This document shows, one piece after another, positions 12,801 to 25,607 of a stretch of DNA of 64,000 nt. The stretch is from Amaranthus tricolor (taxonomy: Eukaryota > Streptophyta > Magnoliopsida > Caryophyllales > Amaranthaceae): assembly GCF_026212465.1 (NCBI RefSeq), contig NC_080057.1, positions 14,948,769 to 15,012,768 on the forward strand, in the 5' to 3' direction. The position numbers and the translations under genes were made by a program. The notes under the pieces were generated by a model. The model was not told the DNA's origin, made no database searches, and saw only the letters and a list, made by a program, of their open reading frames with translations. Positions within the stretch are counted from its first letter, which is position 1. Each line of letters begins with the position of its first letter.

Positions 12801-15800
12801 CACAATAAAAGTAGTTGTAGGCTTGTAGCTCATCAAAAGCCAAAAAAACTCTAAAACAGCAACCATATTCTGCTAAAACTCAGTAAATCACCTTTCTCAC
12901 TGCGTTAATTGCCTCAGCTTCCAAATTTTCACGCTTCAGAGATTCCAACACTACTTCATTCTTTGATGTTTCAACTTCAATGTTTAGTTCCGATAGAAGA
13001 GTACATAGATTTTCTTCCTCTGATTTGGAAACAAAATCAGCAAAATTCCCTCTTGATTGAGAATCGTTGCTGGTTGAGCTTCGAGTGAATCCTGTCTCAA
13101 AAAGATTTCCTGAATTTGGTAATAGTGAATCCTCTTCAGTGGGTTCATTCTGAGTACAATTATTCATCCCAGAACATGGCATGCTTCGACGCGAAGATCT
13201 AGATAGAAGTTTAACTGGATTATACAGGCGCTCACTCTTCTTAAGCTGGAAAGATTTTGACCTTAACCTATCTGTCCTCAGCTCACCTGCCTGGCATGCT
13301 GTAGAAATTGTGTTTTTCCCAAATGCTTCTTTTGTCCATACAAGTTTCCCCTCGTGGATAAACAATATCTCACAAAAGGTGGGAACCTTTTTGGCAGCAT
13401 AACTAGCAATATGAGAACTTTTTTTGACCTTCACACAACTGTAAGAATCATTTCAGCATAATAATAACTTAGAAATGGAGTACTCAAAATAAACGAGAAA
13501 GAAAAAGCAGCATAGAATTTTTTATTAATTCATTTATTAAAATACTATCGTAAATAAACAGAAAAACAAGAGTTGGTTTTTTGCACTTGATAAATTACTG
13601 GAAATTTCATTATTTTCACACCTATCAAAAGTTTACTCTTAAAGAAAAGCTATTGCATATTATTCAGGCACAAACCCCATAACAAGTTTCTGCATGCCAA
13701 CTTCAATGACCAGATTCATGAGCCGCTTGTTAACTTGTTCATCCTCGACTATGATACTGCTAGCATTTACCTGAAAAACCAGTCACCAATTACCAGAAAA
13801 TTTTAGTAAAGTGCTACTATTGCTCATCAGATTAACACTAGAGTTGCAACATTTAGTAAGGAAACTTGATTTTATTATGACAAGAACATAGTCCGAGAAA
13901 CATTTGATAGGTGAGGAGACATTGTCAAGAGGGACTACGTAAGCAGAATTTCAAAAGCCTATGGCAGATCGTAAGAATGACAGATTTATTTGATCCATGT
14001 TGTGTGCATCATTGCAAGTTAGATAAAACAAAATCCATTGGAGAGAATAATCCCGCAACAAGTATAGCTAGAGGGACCATTGTCCTTATATGAACATGCC
14101 TTGATTTTGTACGTTCAGGGAGATATCATGCATTTCATCAAAAGAGGGGTGCTTAGTCCAATAACTGAAAATGGATATCCAGTTTGTATTACTCCCAATT
14201 AAATGCGGAGTGTTGCCGAAAAAAAGCAATTCACTAGTTCAAAATCTATGCTCAAGTTATCAATAAAGCATTACACAGATGGAATTCTGAACAAGCTTGA
14301 AGAACCTCGCTTACTGATATCAATAGGAGAACCTACCTTGGCTGTATAGCAAATGCCCAAGTATTTACAGAGAAGTTCATTCATTTTTTCTTTCTCCACC
14401 ATCCTATATGCAGCAACCACTTCTGCATTTGCCTGGGTGACGGGTAATTTTCCCACTGCATCACGAAGAAAAAAACAAGAATGGGCATAAAATTATTGAT
14501 CATTTATATAAGTGCAAACTCTAAAGTTTCATGATTTTTAGCTCAGATTACATTTACTTACCTTAATTTTTACCCTAGTTATCACAAAACAAAAATCATA
14601 CACCTTGGTCTGGGAAATAAATTATCAGATTACATTGAATTGAACTTTAATTTCTATGGAAAATATTTTCAACAAAAGTCAGTTTTTAAACTTAGTTTTC
14701 TTTTCCTTAACTAGACAGAAAGTTAGAAAGGGTGTTGAGATGTGGGGGCTTAAAGAAGAAAATGCCATAATGGTATGGTACCAATGTGTATGTATCTGTA
14801 GTGTCATAAAAACATCACGCACAAGATGGCCAACAACCAAAAGAATATAAAATAATACAAATGAGCACCGTGTGTCAAGTCTTGGAAGCAGCCTCTTGGA
14901 GAAATGCAGGGTAAGCTTTGCCTAATTTACACCTTTAGGGTGAGACACTTCCTCGGACCTCCGTATACGAGGATGCTTTGTAAGACAAGAAACCCTTTAT
15001 TAGGTGAACACTAAACATTGATGTGGAAAACCATACCAGGACGAAAGCCAGAAATGTCTAATGTGTGCACCACGGGAAAAACGAAATGTTCAAAGATGAT
15101 CTAAAGTCCTTTCAAAAACTTTTGTCTTCAAAGATTTCTACTCACCTCTCTACTCCAACAATATATTGCAAAAATGACTGCCTCTATGCCAACATAGGCT
15201 TATGGAAAGAATAACAGACAACCGTTTTCGAAATGGTTCATTCAGTATCGACTATTGACTGGGTACACCCCCAAACCCATCCTAAACCACAAAAAAAGAC
15301 AAAGTGAGGCAATACACAAAAACTTAGCCTCTTTGTCTGGGAAAAGCTGGAACATATGCAAGGGAACAAAGACAAGCATCAGCGTCAGCATCAGTATCAG
15401 CAGTAGGAAAACAAATACAAGCATGAGCATCAGTAGATACTTGTACAACAAACACTTGTGCAGATGAGCTCATTGAGTATGAACAACAACAAATTAATAC
15501 AGATGGCACAATAAGACTAAAGCAAAGTGGTAAGAATAAAGGATACAACTTAGGAATGGAAGCTACTGGAAGGATTACGAATGACTCTAGCTCATCAAGA
15601 GTAATAGAGACCAAAGCAGACCTGGGAACAATCACTAATGATGACACCAGCACAGTACCCTCCTTACATAAGAAGGAATAACAGAAAGTTCAAAGGGTTG
15701 TGTTCTTCCCAGGTGGCTCAAGTTAAAGGATATACTCTCCAGGGACCAAGAACAGGAGCGTGTGTGGATACAAAGGGAACTCTAAGACGCAGCTGAAGAT

Positions 15801-18266
15801 AAGAGTTTAAGACAAAAGAAAAGCCTAGCCTTATTAAAGGTCTATTATAAGAAACCTAACAACTTATGTAAATAGTTAGTTAGGATTATTTAATTTTGCT
15901 CAAGTGGCAAGATTAGCCATTGATAATGACTTCTGAATTTTAATCAACAAAACAACTTATTCAAGGGATTTAGAAGGTGTTGTTCAAGGGATTTAGAAAG
16001 AGGTGTTTTTCAAGGTGAGAGCAGATTGTTCTAACCTGTTGTGTTTTCTGTGAGTGAAGCAGGAAGTACCTCAACACTTCCATCTGACCTTTGGGAGTGA
16101 AACATTGGTGAGGTTGGAGGGTGTGGGTTAGGTGCTGAGTGAAGCCACATTCGTCTCATCTAAGATCAGCACTGTCTGATCATATCAATTCTTTAAAAGC
16201 ATCTGTGATCAAAGGAGGGTTTCTGAGTTTCTGGTTAAACCAACAAAGGATCATTCCTTCCAAGATTCATCACAAAGGATCCATTGATTCTTACATGATG
16301 CACAAGCTTAAGTATCAAAACCATGCAGGAATTGCATGGGCTTCACTACATATACCATACTGTGGCTCCATGATCTGTGCTTCTTCAAACCTTGTGATTT
16401 ATAGAAGCATATTTTCATATACTAAAGTTGCACAACTCAACAAACAAAAACCACCACAGACAAGAATCCTTTTGATTATAAGAATAAATATTTTACAGAG
16501 CACACACATGCCATCACCCCAATGTCAAGTGGCTACTGTCTATGTGAGGTTTGAGGATTAAATATATAAACTTTACCCTTGCAATAAGAAAATTGTTATT
16601 TCCAATTAACCCTTATTTGGAAACATTATCTACAAATATTTTTATGGACCAAACAAGTTCTATTGAAAAGAAAGTTATTTCTAACCAAATACAAATGAAC
16701 GTACAAGAGTGACAACTAAAGCTAAAACACCTTCTAGAAAAAGCAACTGAAGTGAATCTAAAGTTTTCTTGTATTGTTAACTATTCAAGTAATCCATCAT
16801 CCAGCATTCAAATCATAATAAGCATTCTAAAATCATCAAATAAACCAAATGAAGCCGCGTCGAATAGAAAGTTTTGCATAAAAATAAAGTATTCAAGTTG
16901 CATTCAGAGATCTCAGATCACTTTGATTGGTTAATGGTACAAAAGGGTGGTGATAAAAATGAGTTTTAGTGATAATTTTGATAAATTTTGTTATGTCATT
17001 TCAATGGTAGTGGAGCTCTCGTGCTCAAACATATATTTTCTTCACAATTCTCCACTACCACTTAATACTACGTTCCTAAGTCGTAATGGATGAAAACTAA
17101 TTTTGTGAAGAAAAAATAATTAGAGTGCGACAAGCATCTCTATAAACTTTATCAAATAATTTTCTTAGCTAAATTACATTATATTTCCAATACATTTCCA
17201 CCTTATAATACCAAGCGGGTCGCAGCTCTTAAGAGCTAACCACGGAAGCACAATATGAACAAGGCTATTTTATCTTTAGAGTATGTCATTTTATAAGCAT
17301 ACACATTAATTTCTGTAATCTCCATTCTCCATCAACAATTTGCCAACATTGACAGTGTGTTACCATGCAATAGCTCAAAGATTAAAAACATTTGAAAGGC
17401 TTTTGTAATTATTGCATTGATATTACAATACAATAATGTTACTTGTTAACTGAAGTTTCTAGAACAACTAAAAATAAACAGAATTCAAAATCGATTTCTG
17501 TAATTCAAGTCTTCAACAAAGAGATACATGTGAACTCATTAAAAAAAAATACTGATTGCAAACTGGATAGCACACAAGAACACCAAAAACGCAAAAAATG
17601 TGTCTTCACTTTAGTAGCAACCTGTACTGCTGCATATAAAACAAATCTTTCTCAGGTTCTCAGTATTCAAAGTAATTCAATACATAACAAAAATACTAAA
17701 AATGGACAGCAAAAATTTCAATTTACATAAAACGTGTTGATTGGAAAATTAACAACAAAAGAGAATCCGGTCTTGTTGGAACAAATACATGTTCCCGTAA
17801 GGTCTTAGGTTCAATTTTGGCCTTCTCCGTCACTCGATCAACCGTGTAATTAAAAAACCACAACAAAACAATGAACATTTAAACCGCTAAAACTGTTACC
17901 GATTTCTCATAAACAGCAACCTGTACTTCAAAATTCAATTATAATCTTCCTCAACTTCTTAATAATTCAAAAACTAATTGATTCACAACACAAATACAAG
18001 AAATTAACAGCATAAATATCAGAATCTCTGAATTCTTAGAACTTACAGAGAGTAGGGATAAACGTAGAAGGACGATGAACATGAACAAGGCAAACATCAC
18101 AACTACGAAAATGTCGAAACGTCCATTGAAGCAAAGAAACGGTCTTCTCTTCTGATGTTCCTACTGCAACAAACACTTTATCTCTCCTCCTAGTTCCATC
18201 TCTTTCTTCAACTTCAACTATGGAACTCAGCTCTGTCCGAGTCAACTCACTACCGCACATCGCCAT
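9872..18266 (-). CDS. plant U-box E3 ligase with USP and kinase-like domains, 809 aa
   Basis: Seven minus-strand exons join in frame with GT-AG introns: 18266-18047, 14455-14337, 13770-13676, 13438-12892, 12554-12009, 11574-10855 and 10054-9872 (TGA at 9872-9874). Domains: USP-like fold (about 30-145; KVFVAVGTSEEKTVSLLQW, SIIVEDEQVNKRLMNLVIE), Ser-rich linker, coiled coil (about 285-435), kinase-like domain (about 454-730; FSLADLETATCNFS, SDLYSFGIIILQLVTGQPAP), and a C-terminal U-box (about 738-809; MPSFFTCPIFQ then DIMVDPQVAADGFTYDGEAI) that recruits ubiquitin E2. This is the USP-kinase-U-box class of plant PUB proteins. The VAIK lysine is Gln493 and the catalytic-loop Asn is Cys593, while Asp588 and DFG 606-608 remain, so it may be a pseudokinase. 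The first in-frame ATG is at 18266; the frame is open upstream but only from a GTG. Intron 1 is 3.6 kb. Confidence 0.93.
14456..18046 (-). other. 3.6-kb intron 1 of the U-box gene
   Basis: The other introns are about 240 to 800 bp, so this one is unusually long. On the plus strand, 15430-15680 has an open frame without Met (ADELIEYEQQQINTDGTIRL) after a CAG/CATCAG-rich stretch, followed to about 16150 by LTR-like sequence with near-repeats of CAAGGGATTTAGAA. This suggests an old retroelement insertion, but no target duplication or conserved domain was seen. The rest is AT-rich with nothing recognisable. Confidence 0.5.
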
Positions 18267-18306
18267 TGATAAAGCAGAGGTGTTGGTAGAGAGCCGATAG
18301 TGAAAG

Positions 18307-18360
18307 TCAATGGTTGGATCGTGGAGTGGAAATAGCGTTAAAAGCTCCACGGATTGGCAT
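18307..18360 (-). promoter_or_regulatory. possible uORF of the U-box gene
   Basis: An ATG at 18360 opens 17 codons (MPIRGAF...) closed by TGA at 18307-18309, 40 bp before the main ATG. It is out of frame with the main ORF. Relevant only if the transcript starts upstream. Confidence 0.35.
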
Positions 18361-18992
18361 GGAGGATGAGTAATTCTAGAATCAATGCCCGCAAGAGGTG
18401 TGCGGAGGACGTTAAATGTTGGCGAACTGGCGAAGGAATAAAAGAAGACTTTTATGAGAGCATGAATTATGAAGGAATATTACGAGAAGAATATTACTTT
18501 TAATTCGACATGAATAGTGTGTGATTATTATTGGATCAATTAATGAAGAGGAACCGAAAGCTTGGAAATAAGTATGCTCTTTAGCTATGTTAGTTTTGTT
18601 TATGGTGGTGAGAAGTCATTTTCGATAAGAGTGATCATTACGGAGGAAACTAGAGGCACAATTTCCTCTTCTTTTTCTCAAGGATTTTTTTTTTTTTTTT
18701 AGAATTTCAATTGGCGGTTTAGGATTTCCTTTTATGAAGTGTTTAATTCACCTATTTTTATTAATATAATTATTTTTTATTATTAAAATTAATTTTTATT
18801 GATTATAAGTGATTATTACATAATATAAATTTAAATACAGCATAAAACTCATTTTTACAAGTTACTTGAATAATGTGAACTAAACATGACCTAAATTGTA
18901 ATGATGTCAACTAGGTGTCATTGTAAATATGAATATATATTTGGTGTTTGGTTGGTATTTAATACCAAATCAAATGGAATCAAATTGTACTT
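18361..18992. other. intergenic, upstream of the U-box gene
   Basis: Presumed promoter of the minus-strand gene, then AT-rich DNA up to the copia LTR. It has a T-run at about 18689-18701 and a small palindrome TTTGGT...ACCAAA near 18950-18970. No ORF. Confidence 0.5.
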
Positions 18993-19206
18993 TGTTGAGA
19001 TATAGTGTGAAAGGTAATTAATAAATATAGTGTGAAAGGTAATTAATGAATTTACCCTAATGTGAATGCATTCAATGTAATTGTGGATGAACTTGCCTAT
19101 AAATATGGAGTTTCACCATTGTAAAAACTACACCAATGAGTAAAAACATCTTCATCTTCTAACTTTTACTCATTCTACTACCTACTTATCTCTCTAAATT
19201 TTAACA
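18993..19206 (+). repeat. 5' LTR, 214 bp
   Basis: TGTTGAG...TTTAACA ends; TATAAATA at 19098-19105. A 27-bp direct duplication (ATATAGTGTGAAAGGTAATT...) opens the LTR and is shared with the 3' copy. Confidence 0.95.
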
Positions 19207-19298
19207 CGTTATCAACACCAGCTCTACCCTTAATAATCAAGAAGATAATATTTTTTTAAAAACCTAATTAAGCATTTTTTCTTCATCGGTACCCACAA

Positions 19299-19688
19299 AT
19301 GGACCAACAATCGAATAGTGTCAACATCATCATCCAAGGTGTTTCTAACACATTTTTATATTTTATAATTGAGCATAATTCCATACCCTTCACTACAAAC
19401 CCAGTAAGGACTGATTTAAATCAGCTCCGACATAATAATCCCAATAATACTAATGGTCCACCAGTACCACCAACTCGTAATTCACATGTACGACCAACTA
19501 ATAATCCACCAGTTCCACCGATTAATATTCCACCGGTACGACCAACAAATAATTCATCAACACAACCAACTAATAATGCCCCAACAACAACTACTGAAAA
19601 TAAACCCCCACCAAGTAATAAAAGAACCAAAGATGATGAGGGAGAAACAAGTACTAAACGTTGCAAGATAAATTTAAATGACCCATAA
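19299..19688 (+). CDS. extra 129-aa ORF between LTR and gag, Pro/Asn/Thr-rich
   Basis: Not a recognised family. It starts MDQQSNSVNIIIQGVSN. Residues about 45-105 are repeats of PP.P and PTNN-type units. The C-terminus is charged and basic, with a bipartite nuclear-signal look (NKRTKDDEGETSTKRCKI). It lies 93 bp after the LTR, a place where copia elements usually have only a short untranslated leader. Low complexity makes a chance ORF possible, yet it opens with ATG and is longer than expected for such AT-rich DNA. Function unknown. Confidence 0.5.
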   Translation: MDQQSNSVNIIIQGVSNTFLYFIIEHNSIPFTTNPVRTDLNQLRHNNPNNTNGPPVPPTRNSHVRPTNNPPVPPINIPPVRPTNNSSTQPTNNAPTTTTENKPPPSNKRTKDDEGETSTKRCKINLNDP

Positions 19689-19764
19689 AATAATTTATTG
19701 GACAATACGTCACCTTTACGGATGACAAGGACACTTTATTGCTTTTGTTATTGTTTTATTTTAT

Positions 19765-19918
19765 ACCGCCTATATGGCTGGTTAACTTTTTTACCGCCTA
19801 AATGGACGGTAGTATTATTTATTTCTTTTGTTATTCTTTAAACCGCCTATATGGCTGGTTAATTGTTTTTCTTTTACCGCCTAAATAGACGGTTAGTATT
19901 ATTTTTTTTATTCTTGCA
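19765..19918 (+). repeat. 77-bp tandem repeat, two units, in the copia leader
   Basis: Each unit carries ACCGCCTATATGGCTGGT and ACCGCCTAAATGGACGGT, imperfect palindromes, so there are four hairpin-like blocks in a row. The function is not known; a packaging or translation structure in the retroelement RNA is conceivable. Confidence 0.88.
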
Positions 19919-20153
19919 TATTTATATATGCATTTTTTTATTTGCAGTATTTGCATTTATATCCATGTGCATTTTTTACCTTTTACTTTAAGTATTTCTT
20001 TTAAGTATACATAACAATACGGCGTATTGTACAATTTGGGATAACCCTCTATAAAATAGGATTACCCCAATTTTTTTTACCACATGCCCCTTATCCTTTC
20101 AACTTTACTCTTTACATCAAAAACTCTCCTTCTCCTTCTTCCTTCCACCAACA

Positions 20154-20309
20154 ATGTACCACCATTACAAAAATAATTCATCTTCTTCCACCTCCCATAC
20201 TTTTAGATTTGAAGAAAATTTTGCCAAACTCAAATTATATATCTCCTTAATTATGGGTTTGGTGGTCCTTCTTGTAGCATTAGAAATTATAATAATTATG
20301 AAGAAATAA
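20154..20309 (+). CDS. 51-aa ORF with one predicted membrane helix, in the copia leader
   Basis: It starts MYHHYKNNSSSSTSHTFRFE and has one hydrophobic segment (about residues 29-49, LYISLIMGLVVLLVALEIII), ending in MKK. A TATA-like CTCTATAAAATAGG lies about 100 bp upstream, and the DNA between is pyrimidine-rich like a plant 5' leader. This layout resembles a captured host mini-gene. I do not recognise the protein, and short AT-rich ORFs with hydrophobic runs can arise by chance. Confidence 0.4.
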   Translation: MYHHYKNNSSSSTSHTFRFEENFAKLKLYISLIMGLVVLLVALEIIIIMKK

Positions 20310-20681
20310 TTTATTTTGAAGAAGAAACAAAATGCACATGATTTTCTTTGTCATATTTTGTTTTGTTTGTTAGTGCATTTTGTAAGATAAATTGTACTAA
20401 TATATTATGTAAATGCTATCTTTTTTGCCCTCTTTAGAATTTATTGTCTTTAATTTTTTTTTTCATTCTTCTCCTTGTTATTATTATTATTATTATCATT
20501 CCTCTTGTTCTTGATTTATTCCTAAATTTATTATCTACACTAAATTCATAACAATAAATCAAGGGGGAGAAGATTATGAAATTAAAACATCATAATTTTT
20601 CTAATGGTTTATTATTATGAAAATATAAGAATTATTGCATTGTCATATACTTACAAAACAATTATATATTATGTAGCAAGT

Positions 20682-21846
20682 ATGGCAGAAATTACCAAAA
20701 GGCTATTCAACATATTAGATTTAACTGGACAAAAAATTCTTAGAATGGAAAAAAGATGCCATTATGAACTTAGAAGCTTAAGGACTTGAACATACTATAT
20801 TGGAAGTAAAAGAAAAGGATCCAATAGATGGAACTCAAGCTACCAAAATAAAGGTAGCTACAAATCAAGAAAAGGCCAAAGCCTTAGTCCTCTTGAGGCA
20901 TCATATTCATGATAGCCTTAAATCTGAATATTTATTTATAAAAGATCCCAAAACTATGTGGGACTCTCTTGTTGAAAGATTTGATCACCACAAAAGGGTG
21001 CTTCTTCCACAAGCTAGCCATGAGTGGAAGAATTTAAGATTTTTTGATTTTAAGACTCTCAGTGAGTACAATTCAACATTATACCGAATTGCATCAATGT
21101 TGAAATATTGTGAGCACCCGATGACTGATGTAGAAATGATTGAACTCACATCATCTATTTTTCATCCATCAAACATTATTCTGCAACAACAATATAGAGA
21201 AAAAAATTTCAAAAGATATTCAGATCTGGATGTACTACTCTCACGGGTTGAACAACATAATGATCTTGTTTGGAAAAATCATAATATGAGACCTATTGGA
21301 TCTCAAGCTATCCGTGAGACACACTCTACTAAAACACATGTGCCTGAAGCACATGTTGTTGAAAATAAAGGCCGTGGAAATTATAATAACCGTGATAGAG
21401 GACGCGGAAATTTCCGAGGAAGAGGACGAGGACAAGGTCGTGGAAATTTTAATGGACATAGTAGAAAGTTTCAAGGATTCGGCAGAGGCCACTTTCCCCA
21501 AAATTATCAAAATGGTCATTACAATAATAATTCTCGAAGGGGAAAACAAGTTGGTTATCACAATAAAAATAGTCATCAAGAAGCAAAAGAAAGTATTTGT
21601 TACAAATGTGGCATGACAGGGCATTGGGCACGTACATGTCGTACTGCCAAACATTTGGTGGAGCTGTATCTAGCTTCCCAAAAGAAAAAGGGAAAAGGTG
21701 TGGAAGAAAAATTTAATGAAGCAAGCACCTCAATGCCTAATGTTGATCCTTATAATAAAGCAAGCACGTCAATGCCTAATCTTGACCTTTCAGACTTCTA
21801 TTTAGATGGCGATGAAAATAATAAACAATATGACGAAGATATTTGA
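20682..21846 (+). pseudogene. copia Gag, frame broken near the start
   Basis: The natural start is probably ATG 20682 (MAEITKRLFNILDLTGQ). A frame change in the A-run at 20731-20736 and a TAA at 20779-20781 break the N-terminus. From about 20800 the frame is open to TGA 21844-21846. The core has the usual copia Gag blocks (MWDSLVERF, NSTLYRIASML), then an Arg/Gly-rich RNA-binding stretch and a CCHC zinc knuckle CYKCGMTGHWARTC. Gag packages the element RNA in virus-like particles. Gag and Pol are separate ORFs about 120 bp apart. Confidence 0.9.
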
Positions 21847-21968
21847 ATTTTTCTTAACAATGTTGTGGTGCTTATTTAGTTGTATTTCTTTTTATATGCA
21901 ATCTCCTTTTTATGTATTGATATCACATGAAATTTTATTTTAACTATCTATTTATTTAATATGAAGAT

Positions 21969-24900
21969 ATGGATCATTTTGAAAATGGAGTCAAATATCA
22001 ATGCCTCCTAGATAGTGGAACAACTCACACTATCCTAAAGTACAAAGAATACTTTTCTGAGTTGAAGATGGTGAAAGCAGATGTCACCACAATCTCTGGA
22101 ACCACTACACTAATAGAGGGATATGGAAAAACTCAAATAATACTTCCTAATAGGACAAAGCTAGTAATTAATGATGCTTTATATTCGAGTAAATCTCGAC
22201 GAAATCTCATAAGTTTTAAAGATGTACGCCAAAATGGTTATCATTTAGAAACAATGACCGAAAATCATACTGAATATTTATGCATCACATCTGAAAAATG
22301 CGGCAAGAAAAGCATTCATGAAAAATTACCAGCATACTCATCGGGATTATATCGCATTAATATAAAACCGGTTGAGATAAACGTGGTGTCTAACCAGAAT
22401 TTAGATAATAAAGAAATGATAAATTTATGGAATGACCGATTGGGTCATCCTGGTGTGGGAATGATGCGAAAAATTATTGAAAATTCAATTGGGCATCCAA
22501 TGAAGAAAATGAGAATTCGACAACCAAATGAATTATCATGTTCTGCATGCTCACAAGGCAAATTGATAATTAGACCATCTTTAAACAAAATTGCTACTGA
22601 AACTTCTAAATTTCTAGAAAGAATTCATGGAGATATATGTGGGCCAATTAATCCTGCTTCTGGGGCATTTAGATATTTTATGGTATTGATTGATGCCTCA
22701 ACACGATGGTCACATGTAAGTCTTCTACAAACTAGAAATGTGGCATTTGCGAAATTACTTGCTCAAATCATTCGATTGAGAAATCAATTTTCAGATTATA
22801 CAATTAAGCGAATAAGGCTTGACAATGCCGAAGAATTTACATCTCAAATTTTTAATGATTATTGCACGTCAATTGGAATTGATGTAGAACATCCAGTAGC
22901 TCATGTTCATACTCAAAATGGTCTGGCTGAATCATTGATTAAAAGACTCCAATTAATAGCAAGACCATTATTAATGAGGTCGAAATTGCCATCATCTGCG
23001 TGGGGACATGCAATAATACATGCATCGTCATTGATAAGATTGAGACCAAGTGCTTATAATAAATATTCACCACAGCTATTAGTGCATGGTCAAGAACAAA
23101 ATATATCACACTTGAAAATATTTGGATGTGCAGTATATGTCCCTATTGCGCCACCCAACGTACAAAAATGGGTCCACAAAGAAGGATGAGAATTTATGTT
23201 GGATTTGAATGCCCATCAATTATCAAATATTTAGAACCAATGACTGGTGATTTATTTAATGCTAGATTTGCAGATTGTCATTTTAATGAGACAATATTCC
23301 CATCCTTAGGGGGAGAGAAAGTGGACCCAAATAAGAAGGAAATAGATCTCACATGGAATGCAATGCATTTGAAAATATATGATCCAAAAACGAATGCTTC
23401 TGAACAAGAAGTTAGAAAAATTGTCCATAATCAATATATTGCAAACAGATTACCTGATGCATTTGTAGAAACAAAGCAAGTGACAAAATCATATATTCCT
23501 GCCGCAAATGTTCTGGCACGAATTGAAATTCCCACTGATAACAAAGCCACTGAAAATGAATCTATTGCACGCCGGAAGCGTGGAAGACCACTTGGTTCAA
23601 AGGGTTTGAAACAAAGAAAATCCAAAAGGTTGAATGAAATGGCAAATGTTATCAATATTACTTCTTCAATGAATTGTAAAGAAACAAGTTTTGGAGATGA
23701 GGATGAAAATCTCAGAGAAGAAGAAAATAATGATATCAACGAGAACAATGAAATTTCGATTAATTACATTTCAACTAAAAGGCAAATAAATCGAAAGAAT
23801 GTTATTGTTAATGATGCACTTGCTCATTCAATCGCCACCGAAATAACACTTGATGAAAATGATATAGAACCGAGAACGATACAAGAATGTCGGCGTAGGA
23901 ATGATTGGCCAAAATGGAAAGATGCTATTCAAGCAGAATTAAAGTCACTTGAAAAACGAGAAGTTTTTGGACAAATTACCCAAACACCAAATGGTATAAA
24001 ACCGGTCGGCTATAAATGGGTGTTTGTAAGAAAAAGAAATGAAAAAGATGAAGTGGTTAGATATAAGACACGACTTGTAGCACAAGGTTTTTCCCAAAGA
24101 CCAGGGATTGATTATGAAGAAACGTATTCTCCAGTAGTAGATGCGACTACACTAAGATTCTTGATAAGTCTAATTGTCTCAAACAGTTTGCAAATGCGAC
24201 TTATGGATGCTGTGACCGCATATTTATATGGTTCACTTGATACAGATATTTATATGAAAGTCCCTGAAGGACTTAAGTTGCCTGAAAATCACCAATCACG
24301 AGAAATGTTTTCCATAAAGCTGAAAAGGTCACTTTATGGACTAAAATAATCTGGAAGAATGTGGTATAATCGTCTTAGTGAATATCTCCTGAAAGAAGGA
24401 TTCAATCCTTGTGTATTTATTAAACTGACTCAATCTATAATTGCAGTTTATGTTGATGATTTAAATATCATTGGAACTCCCAAAGAGCTTGAACAAACTG
24501 CAAAACATTTGATGAAAGAATTTGAAATGAAAGATCTTGGAAAAACAAAGTTTTGCCTTGGATTACAAATGGAGCACTTAAGGGGTGGAATCTTTGTACA
24601 CCAATCCAACTATATAGAAAAAGTCCTAAAAAGATTTCATATGGACAAAGCTCATTCGCCGAGCTCTCCAATGATAGTGCGATCATTAAAACCAAAAGAT
24701 GATCCATTTCGACCTTGTGAAGAAGACGAGGAGATTCTTGGCCCTGAAGTGCCATATTTAAGCGCAATTGGAGCTCTGATGTATCTAGCTAATAATACAA
24801 GACCTGATATTGCTTTCGTTGTTAATTTATTAGCTAGATATAGTAATTCACCAACAAAGAGACATTGGAGTGGAATAAAACATTTGTTACGCTACCTTCG

Positions 24901-25450
24901 AGGAACTAAAGATCTTGGACTATTTTATAGATCAAAGCAAGATGCTACACTTGTTGGATATGCAGATGCTGGATACTTATCAGATCCCTATAAGGCTAAA
25001 TCACAAAATGGATATGTATTCACATATGGAGGTACCGCAATATCTTGGAGATCCACGAAACAAACACTGACAACTACATCATCAAACCACGCAGAATTAA
25101 TCGCCCTTTAAGAAACAAGTAGAGAATGCGTTTGGTTAAGGTCAGTAATTGGTCACATTCAAGAAGAATGTGGGATAAACTCGATAATAAATTCTCCAAC
25201 TGTAATTTTTGAAGATAATACCGGTTGCATTGAACAAGTTAGTGAAGGCTTCATAAAAGGGGATAAAACCAAACACATAGCACCAAAACTCTTCTTTGCA
25301 CATGACCTCCAGAAGTACAAAATAGTAAAAGTCAAACAAATTCAATCAAGTGAAAATCTTGCAGATCTATTCACAATGTCCCTTCCATCAAAGAGATTCG
25401 AGCAACTTGTATATAAAATTGGAATGTGTCATCTACGAGATATATGTTGA
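21969..25450 (+). pseudogene. copia Pol (protease, integrase, RT, RNase H), 3 disabling changes
   Basis: Protease site DSGTTHT is near the start. Integrase follows: zinc part HPG...CSACSQGK and catalytic block HGDICGP, RLDNAEEF, NGLAES (D, D, E). RT has LMDAVTAYLYGSLD and YVDDLNIIG with both aspartate sites kept; RNase H has YADAGY and SSNHAELIAL. Breaks: a frameshift near 23155-23170 in an A-run, a nonsense codon TAA at 24347-24349 where family members have Gln (YGLKQ), and another at 25109-25111 after LIAL. The ORF ends at TGA 25448-25450. With so few lesions the copy is recently dead. Confidence 0.93.
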
Positions 25451-25607
25451 ACTCAGGGGGAGAATCATTTGCACTCTTTTTCCCTTCGTTCAGGTTTTTA
25501 TCCCATTGGGTTTTTCCTGACAAAGTTTTCAACGAGGCAGTATTAAATAGAAATATTGTAATAATATTTTACTCTTTTTACATAATTAGAATGCATTCAA
25601 GGGGGAG

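Noticed and set aside
15242..15653. Minus-strand ORFs in U-box intron 1
   Set aside because: Low-complexity antisense frames of a CATCAG-rich stretch; no domain, and not joined by fitting splice sites.
18267..18350. Upstream extension of the U-box gene to 18350
   Set aside because: The frame is open but its first codon there is GTG. The first in-frame ATG is 18266, so the plant start was set there.
20800..20802. Start of Gag at 20800
   Set aside because: The codon is TTG, downstream of a TAA; the true start is more likely ATG 20682 with later lesions.
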